Positions 1 to 7,208 are shown, counted from the stretch's first letter. The stretch: DNA of 14,813 nucleotides from JBBIVB01 sp964567515 (GCA_964567515.1 CAZMMW010000019.1:1-14813), one strand, 5' to 3'. Made by a program: numbers and translations. Notes: generated by a model not told the origin, from the letters alone.

Positions 1-46
1 AACAAGGCAGCCGTAGCGGAAGCTGTGGCTGGATCACCTCCTTTCT
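1..46 (+). rRNA. 16S ribosomal RNA, 3' end (partial)
   Basis: The first bases match the universally conserved end of small-subunit rRNA: the AACAAGG segment, the helix 45 region, and the terminal GGATCACCTCCTTTCT containing the anti-Shine-Dalgarno CCTCC at 38-42. Only the last ~46 nt lie in the window. The mature 3' end is probably near 45-46; a small CTAGG/CCTAG hairpin (45-49 with 56-60) begins there and may mark processing. No tRNA or 23S gene follows; a terminator appears about 105 nt downstream. An intact anti-SD agrees with the clear SD in front of the HU and ATP-cone genes in this window. Confidence 0.96.
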
Positions 47-61
47 AGGGAGATACCTAGA

Positions 62-80
62 ATTCCATATTTTATGGAAT
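62..80 (+). repeat. Hairpin in the 16S 3' trailer
   Basis: A perfect 8-bp inverted repeat, ATTCCATA / TATGGAAT, with a 3-nt loop lies in the short trailer between the 16S end and the terminator. It may help processing of the 16S precursor, but that role is inferred from position only. Confidence 0.5.
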
Positions 81-151
81 GAACTGGTCGATCCTGATTA
101 TATCGGGATGGAAACTGACAATAAGTTTTTCCTGTCACTTATCAGAGAGTA

Positions 152-182
152 AAAAATCCCCGTTTTCAAATCGGGGATTTTT
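152..182 (+). terminator. Rho-independent terminator of the 16S transcript
   Basis: An A-tract leads into stem TCCCCG (157-162), a loop of about nine bases, CGGGGA (172-177), then a run of five T. The A and T tracts extend the stem to about 11 bp, so it could work in both directions. It lies directly behind the 16S gene and implies that the rRNA transcript stops here without reaching a 23S gene. Confidence 0.85.
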
Positions 183-216
183 AACTAATTAATTATATAA
201 AATAATATAAACCATC

Positions 217-1395
217 ATGTCGTTTGCTAATAATATCCAAAAGCTTAATATTATTACCTTCTTGCGCAATTTATTCTTTATTAGTGGCGTACTAATCCCC
301 TTCTTTACTGATTGGGGAAAAATAAGTTTTTGGCAGATTATGCTCCTGCAGTCTTGGTTTATTTTTTGGATATTTATCTTAGAAATACCTACCGGGGCAG
401 TGGCTGACTATTTAAACCGCAAACTATCTATTATATTATCCTGTGCGATTGGAGTAGTAGGTATATTCATCTACACTACTTATCCCAATTTTTATATTTT
501 CCTTTTAGGTGAATGGTTATTTGCTTTGAGCGTCGCCCTTATTTCTGGTGCTGATGAAGCTATGGTTTACGACACTCTTAAAGCCTTAAATCAAACTACG
601 GAATCTAAAAGATCATTCGGAACATTTTTTAGTTATAAAATGATAGCCTTAACTGTCTCTGCTCCTATTGGTAGTTTTATAGCTAGCTCCTGGGGGTTAA
701 CTTATGCCTTCAGACTAATGGCTTTACCTCTTATTATAGCTTTTCTAGTAGCTCTAACACTTAAAGAACCGCCGCGTTTATCCAAAGAAAAAGAAAGCGA
801 ACGATATCTAAAACTAGTAACCGGCGGTCTTAAATATCTATATCAGCACAAAATACTTAAATTATTTATCATTGATAGTATTCCTATCGCCGCTTTTGCT
901 TTCATGATAATTTGGTTGTACCAACCACTGTTACAAAAACTCAATGTGCCCATTGGCTATTTTGGTTGGGTTCATGCTGTTTTATGTTTAGCACAGATCT
1001 TAGTGTTAACAAATTTTTCTCGCCTGGAAAAATGGTTCCGGGGTAAACAGCGTTTCCTTAAATGGAGTGCCCTATTTACTGGATTAAGTTTTATTATCTT
1101 AAGCGCAAGCTTTAATTGGCTTATAGCCACAATATTTATTCTAGTAGCCGGCGCCTTTGGTTTAACACGCGATCGTTTATTTAGTAACTATATGCACAAA
1201 CACATAGAATCAGATAATCGCGCTACTGTTATCTCTGGAGTCTCAATGCTAAAAACTTTACTACAAGGAATAATTTATCTGCTAGTAGGTTTAATTGGTG
1301 CTTGGTCAATAAATTATACCTTTCTCTTTGTTGGCCTAGCTATTATAACCCTGGCTTTGTTATCACAAACCGAAGAAAAACATTTTATTGACTAA
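217..1395 (+). CDS. MFS transporter
   Basis: A 392-residue integral membrane protein, the usual size for a 12-helix major facilitator superfamily carrier. Hydrophobic segments run through the whole length, with a polar central loop at about residues 185-205 (KEPPRLSKEKESERY) separating the two six-helix halves. After the second helix the loop GAVADYLNRK (60-69) matches MFS motif A (G-x-x-x-D-x-x-x-R-K), with G60, D64, R68 and K69 present. The substrate cannot be told; many close-looking proteins are annotated as drug or metabolite exporters. There is no good Shine-Dalgarno before ATG 217, only AT-rich sequence (TATAAAATAATATAAACC), so the message may be leaderless or very short-leadered. The stop lies 2 nt from the stop of the convergent carboxypeptidase gene, with no terminator between them, so transcripts must overlap. 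Confidence 0.88.
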   Translation: MSFANNIQKLNIITFLRNLFFISGVLIPFFTDWGKISFWQIMLLQSWFIFWIFILEIPTGAVADYLNRKLSIILSCAIGVVGIFIYTTYPNFYIFLLGEWLFALSVALISGADEAMVYDTLKALNQTTESKRSFGTFFSYKMIALTVSAPIGSFIASSWGLTYAFRLMALPLIIAFLVALTLKEPPRLSKEKESERYLKLVTGGLKYLYQHKILKLFIIDSIPIAAFAFMIIWLYQPLLQKLNVPIGYFGWVHAVLCLAQILVLTNFSRLEKWFRGKQRFLKWSALFTGLSFIILSASFNWLIATIFILVAGAFGLTRDRLFSNYMHKHIESDNRATVISGVSMLKTLLQGIIYLLVGLIGAWSINYTFLFVGLAIITLALLSQTEEKHFID

Positions 1396-1397
1396 AT

Positions 1398-2315
1398 TTA
1401 TTTGTACATTTCGTCTACCCATTTTCCTAAATCAAATAAAACATTTTCCGAAGCGGAGCGAATAGTAGAGGATAAAATTGCTACACAGATTCTTCTTTTT
1501 TGTGGTGTGATAAAACCAGCTACTAAATGATAACCTGTCTCATTTAAATATCCCGTTTTAGCACCAAAGAATCTATCGGGATAAGAACGCAAAACACGAA
1601 CTGTATGGGCGACTGTTTTTTTCTCGCCCAAGGCAGTAGTAAAAGCAACCCTTGGTTTAGAAGCATAAAACTGAATCATAAAATCCTGGAAGGCATAACA
1701 ACCAGCGCGAACTAAATCAGCCGCTGTAGAAACATTATCCAAAGATAAACCACTGGGATCTACGATGGCGGTTTTAGTCATGCCCCAATCTTTAGCTAAT
1801 TGATTCATCGTCTCAATAAATTGAGGGCGATTATTCCAAACATAAGAAAAATGATTAGCGGAATTATTAGCCGAACTAATCAACATACTAGCAAAAGATT
1901 GTTCTAAGGTTATCTGATCCCCTGTTTTTAGCTTGAGTAATGAAAAACTATCTTTCGGGCCTACATATTGTCGCAAATCTGTTTCATTGTCGGCGGTAGT
2001 AAAAGACATTTTCTGCCACCAATTGGGACTCATTTTAATTACCGTACCAGCGGTGAATAGTTTAACCAAACTAGCAGCAGGAATGGTTGTTGTTTCTTGA
2101 TAATAATATAGTGGCTCTAAACTTGTAGCATCTATAACCGCGGCCGCTTTAAAAGGCAAGATCTTTATCTTATTATATTTAGCAAAATACCATGGTTCAA
2201 AATCTTTATAATTCGTGGACTTAGTAAACCCGGCTTGAACCGGATTGACTATCAAAAGTGATAATAAAAACAAGCCTATGAATTGATTAAAATAACGTGC
2301 AGTTAATTGATGCAT
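1398..2315 (-). CDS. D-alanyl-D-alanine carboxypeptidase (peptidase S11 family)
   Basis: A 305-residue penicillin-binding-type serine peptidase that trims the terminal D-Ala from peptidoglycan stem peptides outside the membrane. The three active-site motifs are present in order: S82-L-V-K85 (nucleophile Ser and Lys), S148-A-N150 (SxN), and K252-T-G254 (KTG). A hydrophobic segment at about 11-25 ending in VQA-G looks like a Sec signal peptide cleaved after residue 28. The length is short for the family, covering the catalytic domain with little or no C-terminal beta domain. It stands alone, divergent from the ATP-cone gene and convergent with the MFS gene. A TATAAT box ends about 8 nt before the ATG and there is no Shine-Dalgarno, so it is probably translated from a leaderless or near-leaderless mRNA. 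Confidence 0.93.
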   Translation of the reverse strand: MHQLTARYFNQFIGLFLLSLLIVNPVQAGFTKSTNYKDFEPWYFAKYNKIKILPFKAAAVIDATSLEPLYYYQETTTIPAASLVKLFTAGTVIKMSPNWWQKMSFTTADNETDLRQYVGPKDSFSLLKLKTGDQITLEQSFASMLISSANNSANHFSYVWNNRPQFIETMNQLAKDWGMTKTAIVDPSGLSLDNVSTAADLVRAGCYAFQDFMIQFYASKPRVAFTTALGEKKTVAHTVRVLRSYPDRFFGAKTGYLNETGYHLVAGFITPQKRRICVAILSSTIRSASENVLFDLGKWVDEMYK

Positions 2316-2323
2316 AGATTTTT

Positions 2324-2329
2324 ATTATA
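2324..2329 (-). promoter_or_regulatory. -10 box of the carboxypeptidase gene
   Basis: A perfect TATAAT on the minus strand ends 8 nt upstream of the ATG at 2315, which puts the expected transcription start at or just before the start codon. The -35 region is weak. This suggests leaderless initiation. Confidence 0.5.
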
Positions 2330-2400
2330 TAGTAACTAAGAATTTTTGCCTAATTTAGATTAGCTTTAGTTTCCTTTTAGCGATAAAATAAAGAGGTCTT

Positions 2401-3240
2401 ATGTATTTAATCAAAGCCTCCGGAGAAAAAGAACCATTTAATCCTACCAAGCTTTTAGAAACACTAAAGCGTATTGGTGTTTGGCCAGACAAGGCTGATG
2501 CTATTGTTAATAAGATAACTCGTTCACTTTCCCGAAAACCTACCTCAGCAGAGGTTATTAAAAAAACGTTATGGGAATTAAAACAGGAACAACCAGCTTT
2601 AGCCGCTCGCTATAATCTAAAACGAGCTATTATGAATCTGGGACCTACTGGTTTTGTTTTTGAAAAATATATTAGCCGCATTTTGCAAGCTTATGGCTAT
2701 CAAACCCAAACCAATGTACATTTACATGGCTTTTGTGTTTCACATGAATTAGATGTAGTAGCTAAAAAAAACAATCAATACATTATGATTGAATGTAAAT
2801 ATCATAATATGCCTGGCATGCGTTCGGATGTCAAGGTTACTTTGTACACTTATGCTAGATTCTTGGATATTAAAAAAGCTTGGGAACAGCAAGCCGATCA
2901 CCAAAACAACTTTCATGAAGTTTGGCTGGCCACCAACACTAAATGCACCCAGGATGCTATACAATACGCCCAATGTGCTGGTTTAAAAATTTTAAGTTGG
3001 CGTTATCCACTAGAGACCAGTTTAGAAAAACTTATTGATGACAAACGTCTTTATCCTATAACTGTATTATTAGGCGGCAATCGTTCTATTTTTACCAAAT
3101 TGATTGATGCTGGATACTTATTAACCAACGATCTAGCCAAAGCAAATGCTAAAGAAGTAGCCGCTAGGGTTCATCTTAATTATCGACAAATTTATTATTT
3201 AATAGAAGAAGCGCGTGCTCTTGAACAAGTAGGGGCTTGA
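2401..3240 (+). CDS. ATP-cone domain fused to a Mrr-like PD-(D/E)XK nuclease domain
   Basis: A 279-residue protein in three parts. Residues 1-85 resemble the ATP-cone, the nucleotide-sensing module of ribonucleotide reductases and NrdR (start MYLIKASGEKEPFNPTKLLE, with GVWPDKADAIVNKI following). Residues 86-200 look like a restriction-endonuclase-type fold with the catalytic pattern E116-x-D118 ... E131-C-K133 (IECKYH), as in Mrr and other PD-(D/E)XK nucleases. Residues 225-275 are a small helical tail (AGYLLTNDLAKANAKEVA) that may be a helix-hairpin-helix or HTH-like DNA-binding end. Fusions of this kind are known in bacteria, but I know of no settled function; a nucleotide-gated DNA nuclease is a fair inference. 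The start is supported by AAGAGGT about 5 nt before ATG. No methyltransferase neighbour is seen, so a classical restriction system is unlikely. Confidence 0.82.
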   Translation: MYLIKASGEKEPFNPTKLLETLKRIGVWPDKADAIVNKITRSLSRKPTSAEVIKKTLWELKQEQPALAARYNLKRAIMNLGPTGFVFEKYISRILQAYGYQTQTNVHLHGFCVSHELDVVAKKNNQYIMIECKYHNMPGMRSDVKVTLYTYARFLDIKKAWEQQADHQNNFHEVWLATNTKCTQDAIQYAQCAGLKILSWRYPLETSLEKLIDDKRLYPITVLLGGNRSIFTKLIDAGYLLTNDLAKANAKEVAARVHLNYRQIYYLIEEARALEQVGA

Positions 3241-3263
3241 TTAATAAATATAATTTTGTTACG

Positions 3264-3286
3264 ATACTGACGATCGGTATTTATTT
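3264..3286 (+). terminator. Weak terminator after the ATP-cone nuclease gene
   Basis: Stem ATACTG / CGGTAT (one G-U pair) with loop ACGAT is followed by TTATTT. The stem is short, so termination is plausible but not certain. It sits 24 nt past the stop codon. Confidence 0.42.
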
Positions 3287-3331
3287 CACAAAACCATTAG
3301 CTATTAATTATATGCTATTTACTGATAAGAG

Positions 3332-3408
3332 GGGTGCGTAGCTCAGTTGGTTAGAGCACTTCACTGATAATGAAGAGGTCCGTGGTTCAAGTCCACGCGC
3401 ACCCACCA
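3332..3408 (+). tRNA. tRNA-Ile (anticodon GAU)
   Basis: A full 77-nt cloverleaf. Acceptor stem GGGTGCG (3332-3338) pairs with CGCACCC (3398-3404). The D arm is GCTCAGTTGGTTAGAGC, the anticodon stem is CTTCA / TGAAG with loop CTGATAA giving GAT, and the T arm has loop TTCAAGT. The CCA tail is encoded (3406-3408). It reads AUC and AUU. The AUA reader is a separate gene in this window at 13653. Confidence 0.97.
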
Positions 3409-3433
3409 TGTTTATATAAAATATATAAAACTT

Positions 3434-3458
3434 GCCCTTTGTAAAAAGGACGGCTTTT
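3434..3458 (+). terminator. Possible terminator of the tRNA-Ile(GAU) transcript
   Basis: GCCCTTT ... AAAAGGACGGC folds into a short hairpin (CCTTT/AAAGG core, or a GCC/GGC outer pairing) followed by TTTT. It lies between the tRNA and the end of the convergent HU gene. Weak by sequence; the position is the main support. Confidence 0.35.
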
Positions 3459-3482
3459 AAATTGATATTTTAATTATTATGG

Positions 3483-3761
3483 CTATGATTTCAAGGAATC
3501 TTTTAGAGTCTTGCCAGCTTTGAATTTCGGCACGATTACCTCCGGCATCTGAATACGTTCTTGTGGATTTCTAGGATTAACCCCCATGCGAGCATGTCGG
3601 TGTTTAGCAGAAAAAGTACCAAAACCAGCCAACACTATTTCACCGCCGTTTTTTAAAGTATTTATAACAGTATCAGTAAAAGTTTCCACCACATCTTCCG
3701 CTTGCTTTTTGCTAACACCTGTCTTTTCTATCAAAACATTGATTAATTCTGCTTTGTTCAT
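3483..3761 (-). CDS. hup: HU-family nucleoid DNA-binding protein
   Basis: A 92-residue histone-like protein that bends and compacts DNA as a dimer. The whole length matches the family: MNKAELINVLIEKTG at the N-terminus, the G46-F-G-T-F50 turn, the basic beta-arm with R55, R58, G60-V-N-P and a second N-P at 65-66, and a C-terminal KFKAGKTLKDSL helix. An upstream in-frame ATG at 3797 would add 12 residues, but the ATG at 3761 is chosen because AAAGGAGGT lies 9 nt before it and because HU proteins begin MNKxEL. It is downstream of ymdB on the same strand and has its own likely promoter overlapping the ymdB stop. Confidence 0.97.
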   Translation of the reverse strand: MNKAELINVLIEKTGVSKKQAEDVVETFTDTVINTLKNGGEIVLAGFGTFSAKHRHARMGVNPRNPQERIQMPEVIVPKFKAGKTLKDSLKS

Positions 3762-3770
3762 AGTAATCTT

Positions 3771-3778
3771 ACCTCCTT
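3771..3778 (-). promoter_or_regulatory. Strong Shine-Dalgarno of the HU gene
   Basis: AAGGAGGT on the minus strand, 9 nt before ATG 3761, is a near-perfect complement of the 16S tail seen at 33-44 of this window. It fixes the HU start and would be part of the coding sequence if the longer reading frame were used. Confidence 0.85.
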
Positions 3779-3812
3779 TCTTAAAAAGAATAATCAAACG
3801 ATCCTTAAATAA

Positions 3813-3841
3813 AGTATAACATTTTTAACATCAAATAGTCA
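3813..3841 (-). promoter_or_regulatory. Candidate HU promoter
   Basis: On the minus strand TGACTA (3836-3841) and TATACT (3813-3818) are separated by 17 bp. The -35 lies in the last codons of ymdB. The predicted start gives a leader of about 45 nt carrying the strong Shine-Dalgarno. Confidence 0.5.
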
Positions 3842-4625
3842 CCTCGGCTGTTAAGTGTTGTATTTGAGCGGACTTAATTTTTGATTCAATATCAATTAAA
3901 ACAGCATTTACTTGGGCTAATCCTTTTTCTTGTGGTTCAAAATGAATCGGCAAAACAGTTAAAAACCTTTGCAAAGATAGTTCTTTTTTAACTCCAATCA
4001 CCCCTTCTTTACCACCAGTCATACCAACATCTGTGATATAAGCTGTACCTTGTGGTAAAATCCACTCATCTCTGGTCGGTACATGAGTATGGGTACCTAA
4101 AACTGCTGACACTCTTCCATTTAAATACCAACCTAAAGCTATTTTTTCACTAGTGGCTTCAGCATGGATATCAACAATGATACCTCCAATTCTGTGGTCT
4201 TGCTGTAAATCGGCTAAGATACTATCTACTGTTCGAAAAGGACAATCAATTAATTCACCAGTAAATACCCGTCCTAATAAGTTTATCACTATCAAATCTC
4301 TATCTCTTATCACCAAACGGATATAACCCTGCCCTGGGCTCCTGTGCGGAAAGTTAGCCGGCCTAGCAATAAACCAGGATGAATCTTGTATTAAATCAAT
4401 ACTCTCCGGCCTATCGAAAGCATGATCACCTAAAGTAAAACCAGAAAAACCAATTTGCTTTAATTCTTCCAAGGTAGATTTAGTAATGCTGTTACCGTGA
4501 GCTAAATTTTCTACATTACCAATAACTGCTTCTGGTTGATATTTTTTAAGCCATTCAGGCAAAATCTGTTTTAAAGCTTGTCGGGCGATTTTACCATCAA
4601 TGTCTCCAAAAAATAAAATTTTCAT
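3831..4625 (-). CDS. ymdB: YmdB-type metallophosphoesterase
   Basis: A 264-residue calcineurin-like phosphoesterase of the TIGR00282/YmdB family; characterised relatives hydrolyse 2',3'-cyclic nucleotides and affect RNase Y-linked RNA turnover. Metal-binding motifs are in order: G7-D8-I-D-G11, N37-V-E-N40, G66-D67-H68, D152-I-H154-A-E156, and G177-T-H179-T-H181. The motif usually written GNH reads GDH here, so a metal-ligand Asn is replaced by Asp. Length is normal for the family. It lies immediately downstream of rny on the same strand, the conserved rny-ymdB order known from Firmicutes and other bacteria, so the two probably act in one RNA-decay pathway. There is no clear Shine-Dalgarno before ATG 4625. 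It ends with TGA. Confidence 0.95.
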   Translation of the reverse strand: MKILFFGDIDGKIARQALKQILPEWLKKYQPEAVIGNVENLAHGNSITKSTLEELKQIGFSGFTLGDHAFDRPESIDLIQDSSWFIARPANFPHRSPGQGYIRLVIRDRDLIVINLLGRVFTGELIDCPFRTVDSILADLQQDHRIGGIIVDIHAEATSEKIALGWYLNGRVSAVLGTHTHVPTRDEWILPQGTAYITDVGMTGGKEGVIGVKKELSLQRFLTVLPIHFEPQEKGLAQVNAVLIDIESKIKSAQIQHLTAEVTI

Positions 4626-4641
4626 AAAAATATCTCAAAAC

Positions 4642-4713
4642 TAAAATCGCAAAAGCTAAAACTACGGTTTAAAACTAAAAACTTTTAGTTTTTTGGTTGT
4701 AGTTTTGCAATTT
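4642..4713. repeat. Large imperfect inverted repeat between rny and ymdB
   Basis: The 112-nt rny-ymdB spacer holds a nested dyad. The inner arms AAAACTAAAA (4671-4680) and TTTTAGTTTT (4683-4692) are perfect. The outer arms, AAATCGCAAAA...AACTAC and GTAGTTTTGCAATTT, match except for a 5-nt insertion. Read from the minus strand it lies between the two genes and could be a processing site, attenuator or RNA stabiliser; it is almost all A-U pairs. Confidence 0.55.
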
Positions 4714-4737
4714 GGGTTTTTAACTTTTGAATTAACT

Positions 4738-6264
4738 TTACCTCGCATACTCAATGACTCTAGTTTCCCGAATCACATTAACTTTAATTTCACCGGGATA
4801 TTTAAGTTCCTGTTCAATTTTATCAGCTATACTACGTGCTAACTTAGTAGCTGCATAGTCATCGATTGTTTGTGGTTCTACAAATACCCGTACCTCTCTA
4901 CCTGCTTGAATAGCATAACATTTTTCCACCCCCTCAAAACCAGCCGCTACCGCCTCTAATTCTTCTAAACGCTGCAAATATTGTTCATAAGTGTCTTTTC
5001 TAGCACCTGGCCGTGCCCCTGAAATGGCATCCGCTACTTTACAAATTATTCCCTCCAAAGTTTTAGGATTGTCCTCATGATGAGCTATGGACAAATAGGC
5101 TACTTCTTCAGGAAGATTAAATTTTTTCATAATGTCATAGCCAATTTCTGGATGAGAACCTTGAATTTCATGATCAACCGCTTTACCAATATCATGCAAT
5201 AATCCGCCTTTGGTAGCCACCGCTACGTTAGCCCTTAACTCTTGGGCTAAATGTTTAGCTAACCAAGCCACTTCTTTAGCGTGTTGTAAAACATTTTGGC
5301 CATAACTAGTTCTAAATTTCAAACGACCTAAAAGTTGTATTAATTTGGAATCTAATCCTACCACACCAACTTCATAAGCTGCTTCTTCACCGGCCTTTTT
5401 AATATCTTGGGTAATTTCTTTTTTCGCTTTATCTATTGCTTCTTCAATCTTTCCTGGATGAATACGGCCATCAGTAATTAAATAATCCAAAGACTTCTTG
5501 GCAATATGCCGTCTAATAGGATTAAAACCAGAAACAATAATAGTTCCCGGTGTTTCATCCACAATAACCTCCACACCGGTTAACTGTTCAATAGCTTTAA
5601 TATTGCGCCCTTCTTTACCAATAATCCTACCTTTCATTTCATCGTTAGGTAAGGTCACCACCGTAGTAGTAGTTTCCACGGATTGAGAAGAAGCAATTCG
5701 TTCCATGGCGGTAGCTATTATCACTCGAGCACGGCCTTCTACTTCTTCAGTTGATGACTGTTCCAATTTTCTAATCCTGTTATCTAATTCGTCTTTAATT
5801 TTTGTTTCTACGTTTTGATACAAAATTTTCTCTGCTTCAGCTTGTGTTAAATTAGCTATCTTTTGCAATTTAGCTAACTGATCTTCCTTAATTTTTAATA
5901 CTTCTTGCCTAGCTCGATCAAATTTCTGTTGTTCATCCTGGGTTTTCTGTTTTTGTTCTTCTAACTCCAATAATTTTTTATCAAAAACGGCTTCTCTTTG
6001 TTCTAATCTAGACTGTAAGTGGTTAATTTCTTTGCGTCTGGTTACCTCTTCCTGTTTGGCTTCCTCAATTAATTTTAAAGCCTTATCTTTGGCTTGCAAG
6101 ACAATTTCTTTTTCTTTATTTTTAGCCTCATTCAAAATAGCTTCGCTCTTGGCCTCAATAGTTTCTTTAACTCTAACTGCCAAAAATTTTCTTAATACCC
6201 AACCGCCAGCTACGCCTACTGCTAAACCAACTGATAACCACATAGCAATTGTTCCCGCTAACAT
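4738..6264 (-). CDS. rny: Ribonuclease Y
   Basis: A 508-residue membrane-anchored endoribonuclease that starts bulk mRNA decay. Parts in order: an N-terminal membrane helix (about 5-28), a long charged coiled coil (about 32-170, rich in E, K and Q), a KH RNA-binding domain with the loop G212-R-I-I-G216-K-E-G219, and an HD hydrolase domain with H328 and H357-D358 (GGLLHDIGKAVDHE) and a second His pair at 395-396. Length and layout are those of the standard enzyme (about 510-520 residues). The start MLAGTIAMWLS is preceded by AAAGGA at suitable spacing. The gene follows a 217-nt leader from an extended -10 promoter and precedes ymdB. Confidence 0.97.
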   Translation of the reverse strand: MLAGTIAMWLSVGLAVGVAGGWVLRKFLAVRVKETIEAKSEAILNEAKNKEKEIVLQAKDKALKLIEEAKQEEVTRRKEINHLQSRLEQREAVFDKKLLELEEQKQKTQDEQQKFDRARQEVLKIKEDQLAKLQKIANLTQAEAEKILYQNVETKIKDELDNRIRKLEQSSTEEVEGRARVIIATAMERIASSQSVETTTTVVTLPNDEMKGRIIGKEGRNIKAIEQLTGVEVIVDETPGTIIVSGFNPIRRHIAKKSLDYLITDGRIHPGKIEEAIDKAKKEITQDIKKAGEEAAYEVGVVGLDSKLIQLLGRLKFRTSYGQNVLQHAKEVAWLAKHLAQELRANVAVATKGGLLHDIGKAVDHEIQGSHPEIGYDIMKKFNLPEEVAYLSIAHHEDNPKTLEGIICKVADAISGARPGARKDTYEQYLQRLEELEAVAAGFEGVEKCYAIQAGREVRVFVEPQTIDDYAATKLARSIADKIEQELKYPGEIKVNVIRETRVIEYAR

Positions 6265-6487
6265 AAATAAAATTCCTTTCCTTTATTTGAGAAGGGAGCG
6301 AAATGAATTACTAAATTCTTGACCTAAATACTAGAAATCTTAAATATTCAAAACCAACCTTGGACAGGCTATTAAAGTTTGGACTAATTGATTAATTTTA
6401 TCCATGAAGTCAATTACTGTAATTAAAGTATTTAAATTAAGAAAAACATCAACAAATATCGCTTTCCTACCTTAAAATAAATTGTAA
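6265..6487 (-). promoter_or_regulatory. Long 5' leader of rny
   Basis: Between the predicted start site (near 6481) and the rny ATG lie about 217 nt with no conserved gene. The leader contains a possible 21-codon reading frame at 6405-6340 (MDKINQLVQTLIACPRLVLN...) that lacks a Shine-Dalgarno and could be chance. I do not recognise a riboswitch or RNA family. RNase Y and RNase E genes are known in some bacteria to be autoregulated through their leaders, so this one is a candidate by analogy only. Confidence 0.35.
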
Positions 6488-6496
6488 ATTATAACA
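6488..6496 (-). promoter_or_regulatory. Extended -10 promoter for rny
   Basis: The minus strand reads TGT-TATAAT, a perfect TGnTATAAT extended -10 box. The -35 position 17 bp upstream (GTTTGT) is poor, as is usual with extended -10 promoters. It is the best promoter in the clpP-rny spacer. The rest of the 351-nt spacer holds the clpP terminator and the rny leader. Confidence 0.6.
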
Positions 6497-6573
6497 TTTA
6501 TTATCTTACAACAAACCGACCCTCTTATCAAGCCCTTAAAATTCCTAAGAAATCTACTAATTTTTAAGAAAAT

Positions 6574-6598
6574 AAAAAAACCGAAAAACAAATTTCCG
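6574..6598 (-). terminator. Terminator of clpP
   Basis: On the minus strand CGGAAA, a loop of about 5 nt, then TTTTCG (one G-U pair) is followed by GTTTTTTTATTTT. The T-tract is good and the stem is modest. It lies 18 nt past the clpP stop and separates clpP from rny. Confidence 0.6.
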
Positions 6599-6615
6599 TA
6601 TCTATGTTTTAACCT

Positions 6616-7200
6616 CTATTTTAGTGTTTTGATAATCTTGTCTACCACCCCGTAGGCTTTAGCCTCCTCAGCGGTCATAAAGAAATCCCTATCTGTATCT
6701 TTTTCAATCTTAGCCAAAAGCTGACCAGTATGATAATTTAGAATTTTGTTTAATCGTTCATGAATTCGTAAAATATGTTGAGCACGGATTTTAATATCAG
6801 TAGCCTGCCCTTCTGCTCCGCCCATAACTTGATGCAACATCACTTCAGCGTTAGGTAAAATCAAACGTTTACCTTTGGTTCCAGCTGCTAAAAGCATGGC
6901 GGCCATTGAGGCGGCAATGCCAACGCAAATTGTCACGACATCGGCCTTAATATATTGCATGGTGTCGTAAATCGCTAACCCGGAAGTTACCATGCCGCCC
7001 GGAGAATTTATATATAACTTAATATCTTTTTTAGAATCCTCGCTGTCTAAAAACAACAATTGGGCAATTACTGTGTTAGCTAAATTATCAGTAATGGGAT
7101 CGCCCAAAAAAATTATGCGCTCTTTTAAAAGTCTAGAATAAATATCATAGGCCCGTTCGCCCATTTGCGATTTTTCTACCACCATTGGTATAAGATTCAT
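6616..7200 (-). CDS. clpP: ATP-dependent Clp protease proteolytic subunit
   Basis: A 194-residue serine peptidase that forms the 14-subunit chamber of Clp proteases and degrades proteins fed by ClpX or ClpA/C-type unfoldases. The catalytic triad is S98 (GIAASMAAMLLAAG), H123 (AEVMLHQVMGG) and D172 (DTDRDFFM). The oxyanion region SPGGMVTSG (66-74) and the N-terminal MVVEKSQMGERAYDIYSRLL are typical, and the length is standard. No tig or clpX is adjacent, unlike in many bacteria. There is no Shine-Dalgarno; TATACT ends 8 nt before ATG 7200, so the mRNA may be leaderless. It lies 52 nt downstream of the trmB-like gene on the same strand and may also be read through from it. Confidence 0.97.
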   Translation of the reverse strand: MNLIPMVVEKSQMGERAYDIYSRLLKERIIFLGDPITDNLANTVIAQLLFLDSEDSKKDIKLYINSPGGMVTSGLAIYDTMQYIKADVVTICVGIAASMAAMLLAAGTKGKRLILPNAEVMLHQVMGGAEGQATDIKIRAQHILRIHERLNKILNYHTGQLLAKIEKDTDRDFFMTAEEAKAYGVVDKIIKTLK

Positions 7201-7208
7201 ATACTTTT

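Noticed and set aside
2749..2986. Two small overlapping frames on both strands inside the ATP-cone gene
   Set aside because: Both are shadows of the nuclease domain, with no ribosome binding site or family resemblance.
3762..3797. N-terminal extension of HU by 12 residues
   Set aside because: The extension contains the strong Shine-Dalgarno of the later ATG, and HU proteins begin at MNKxEL.
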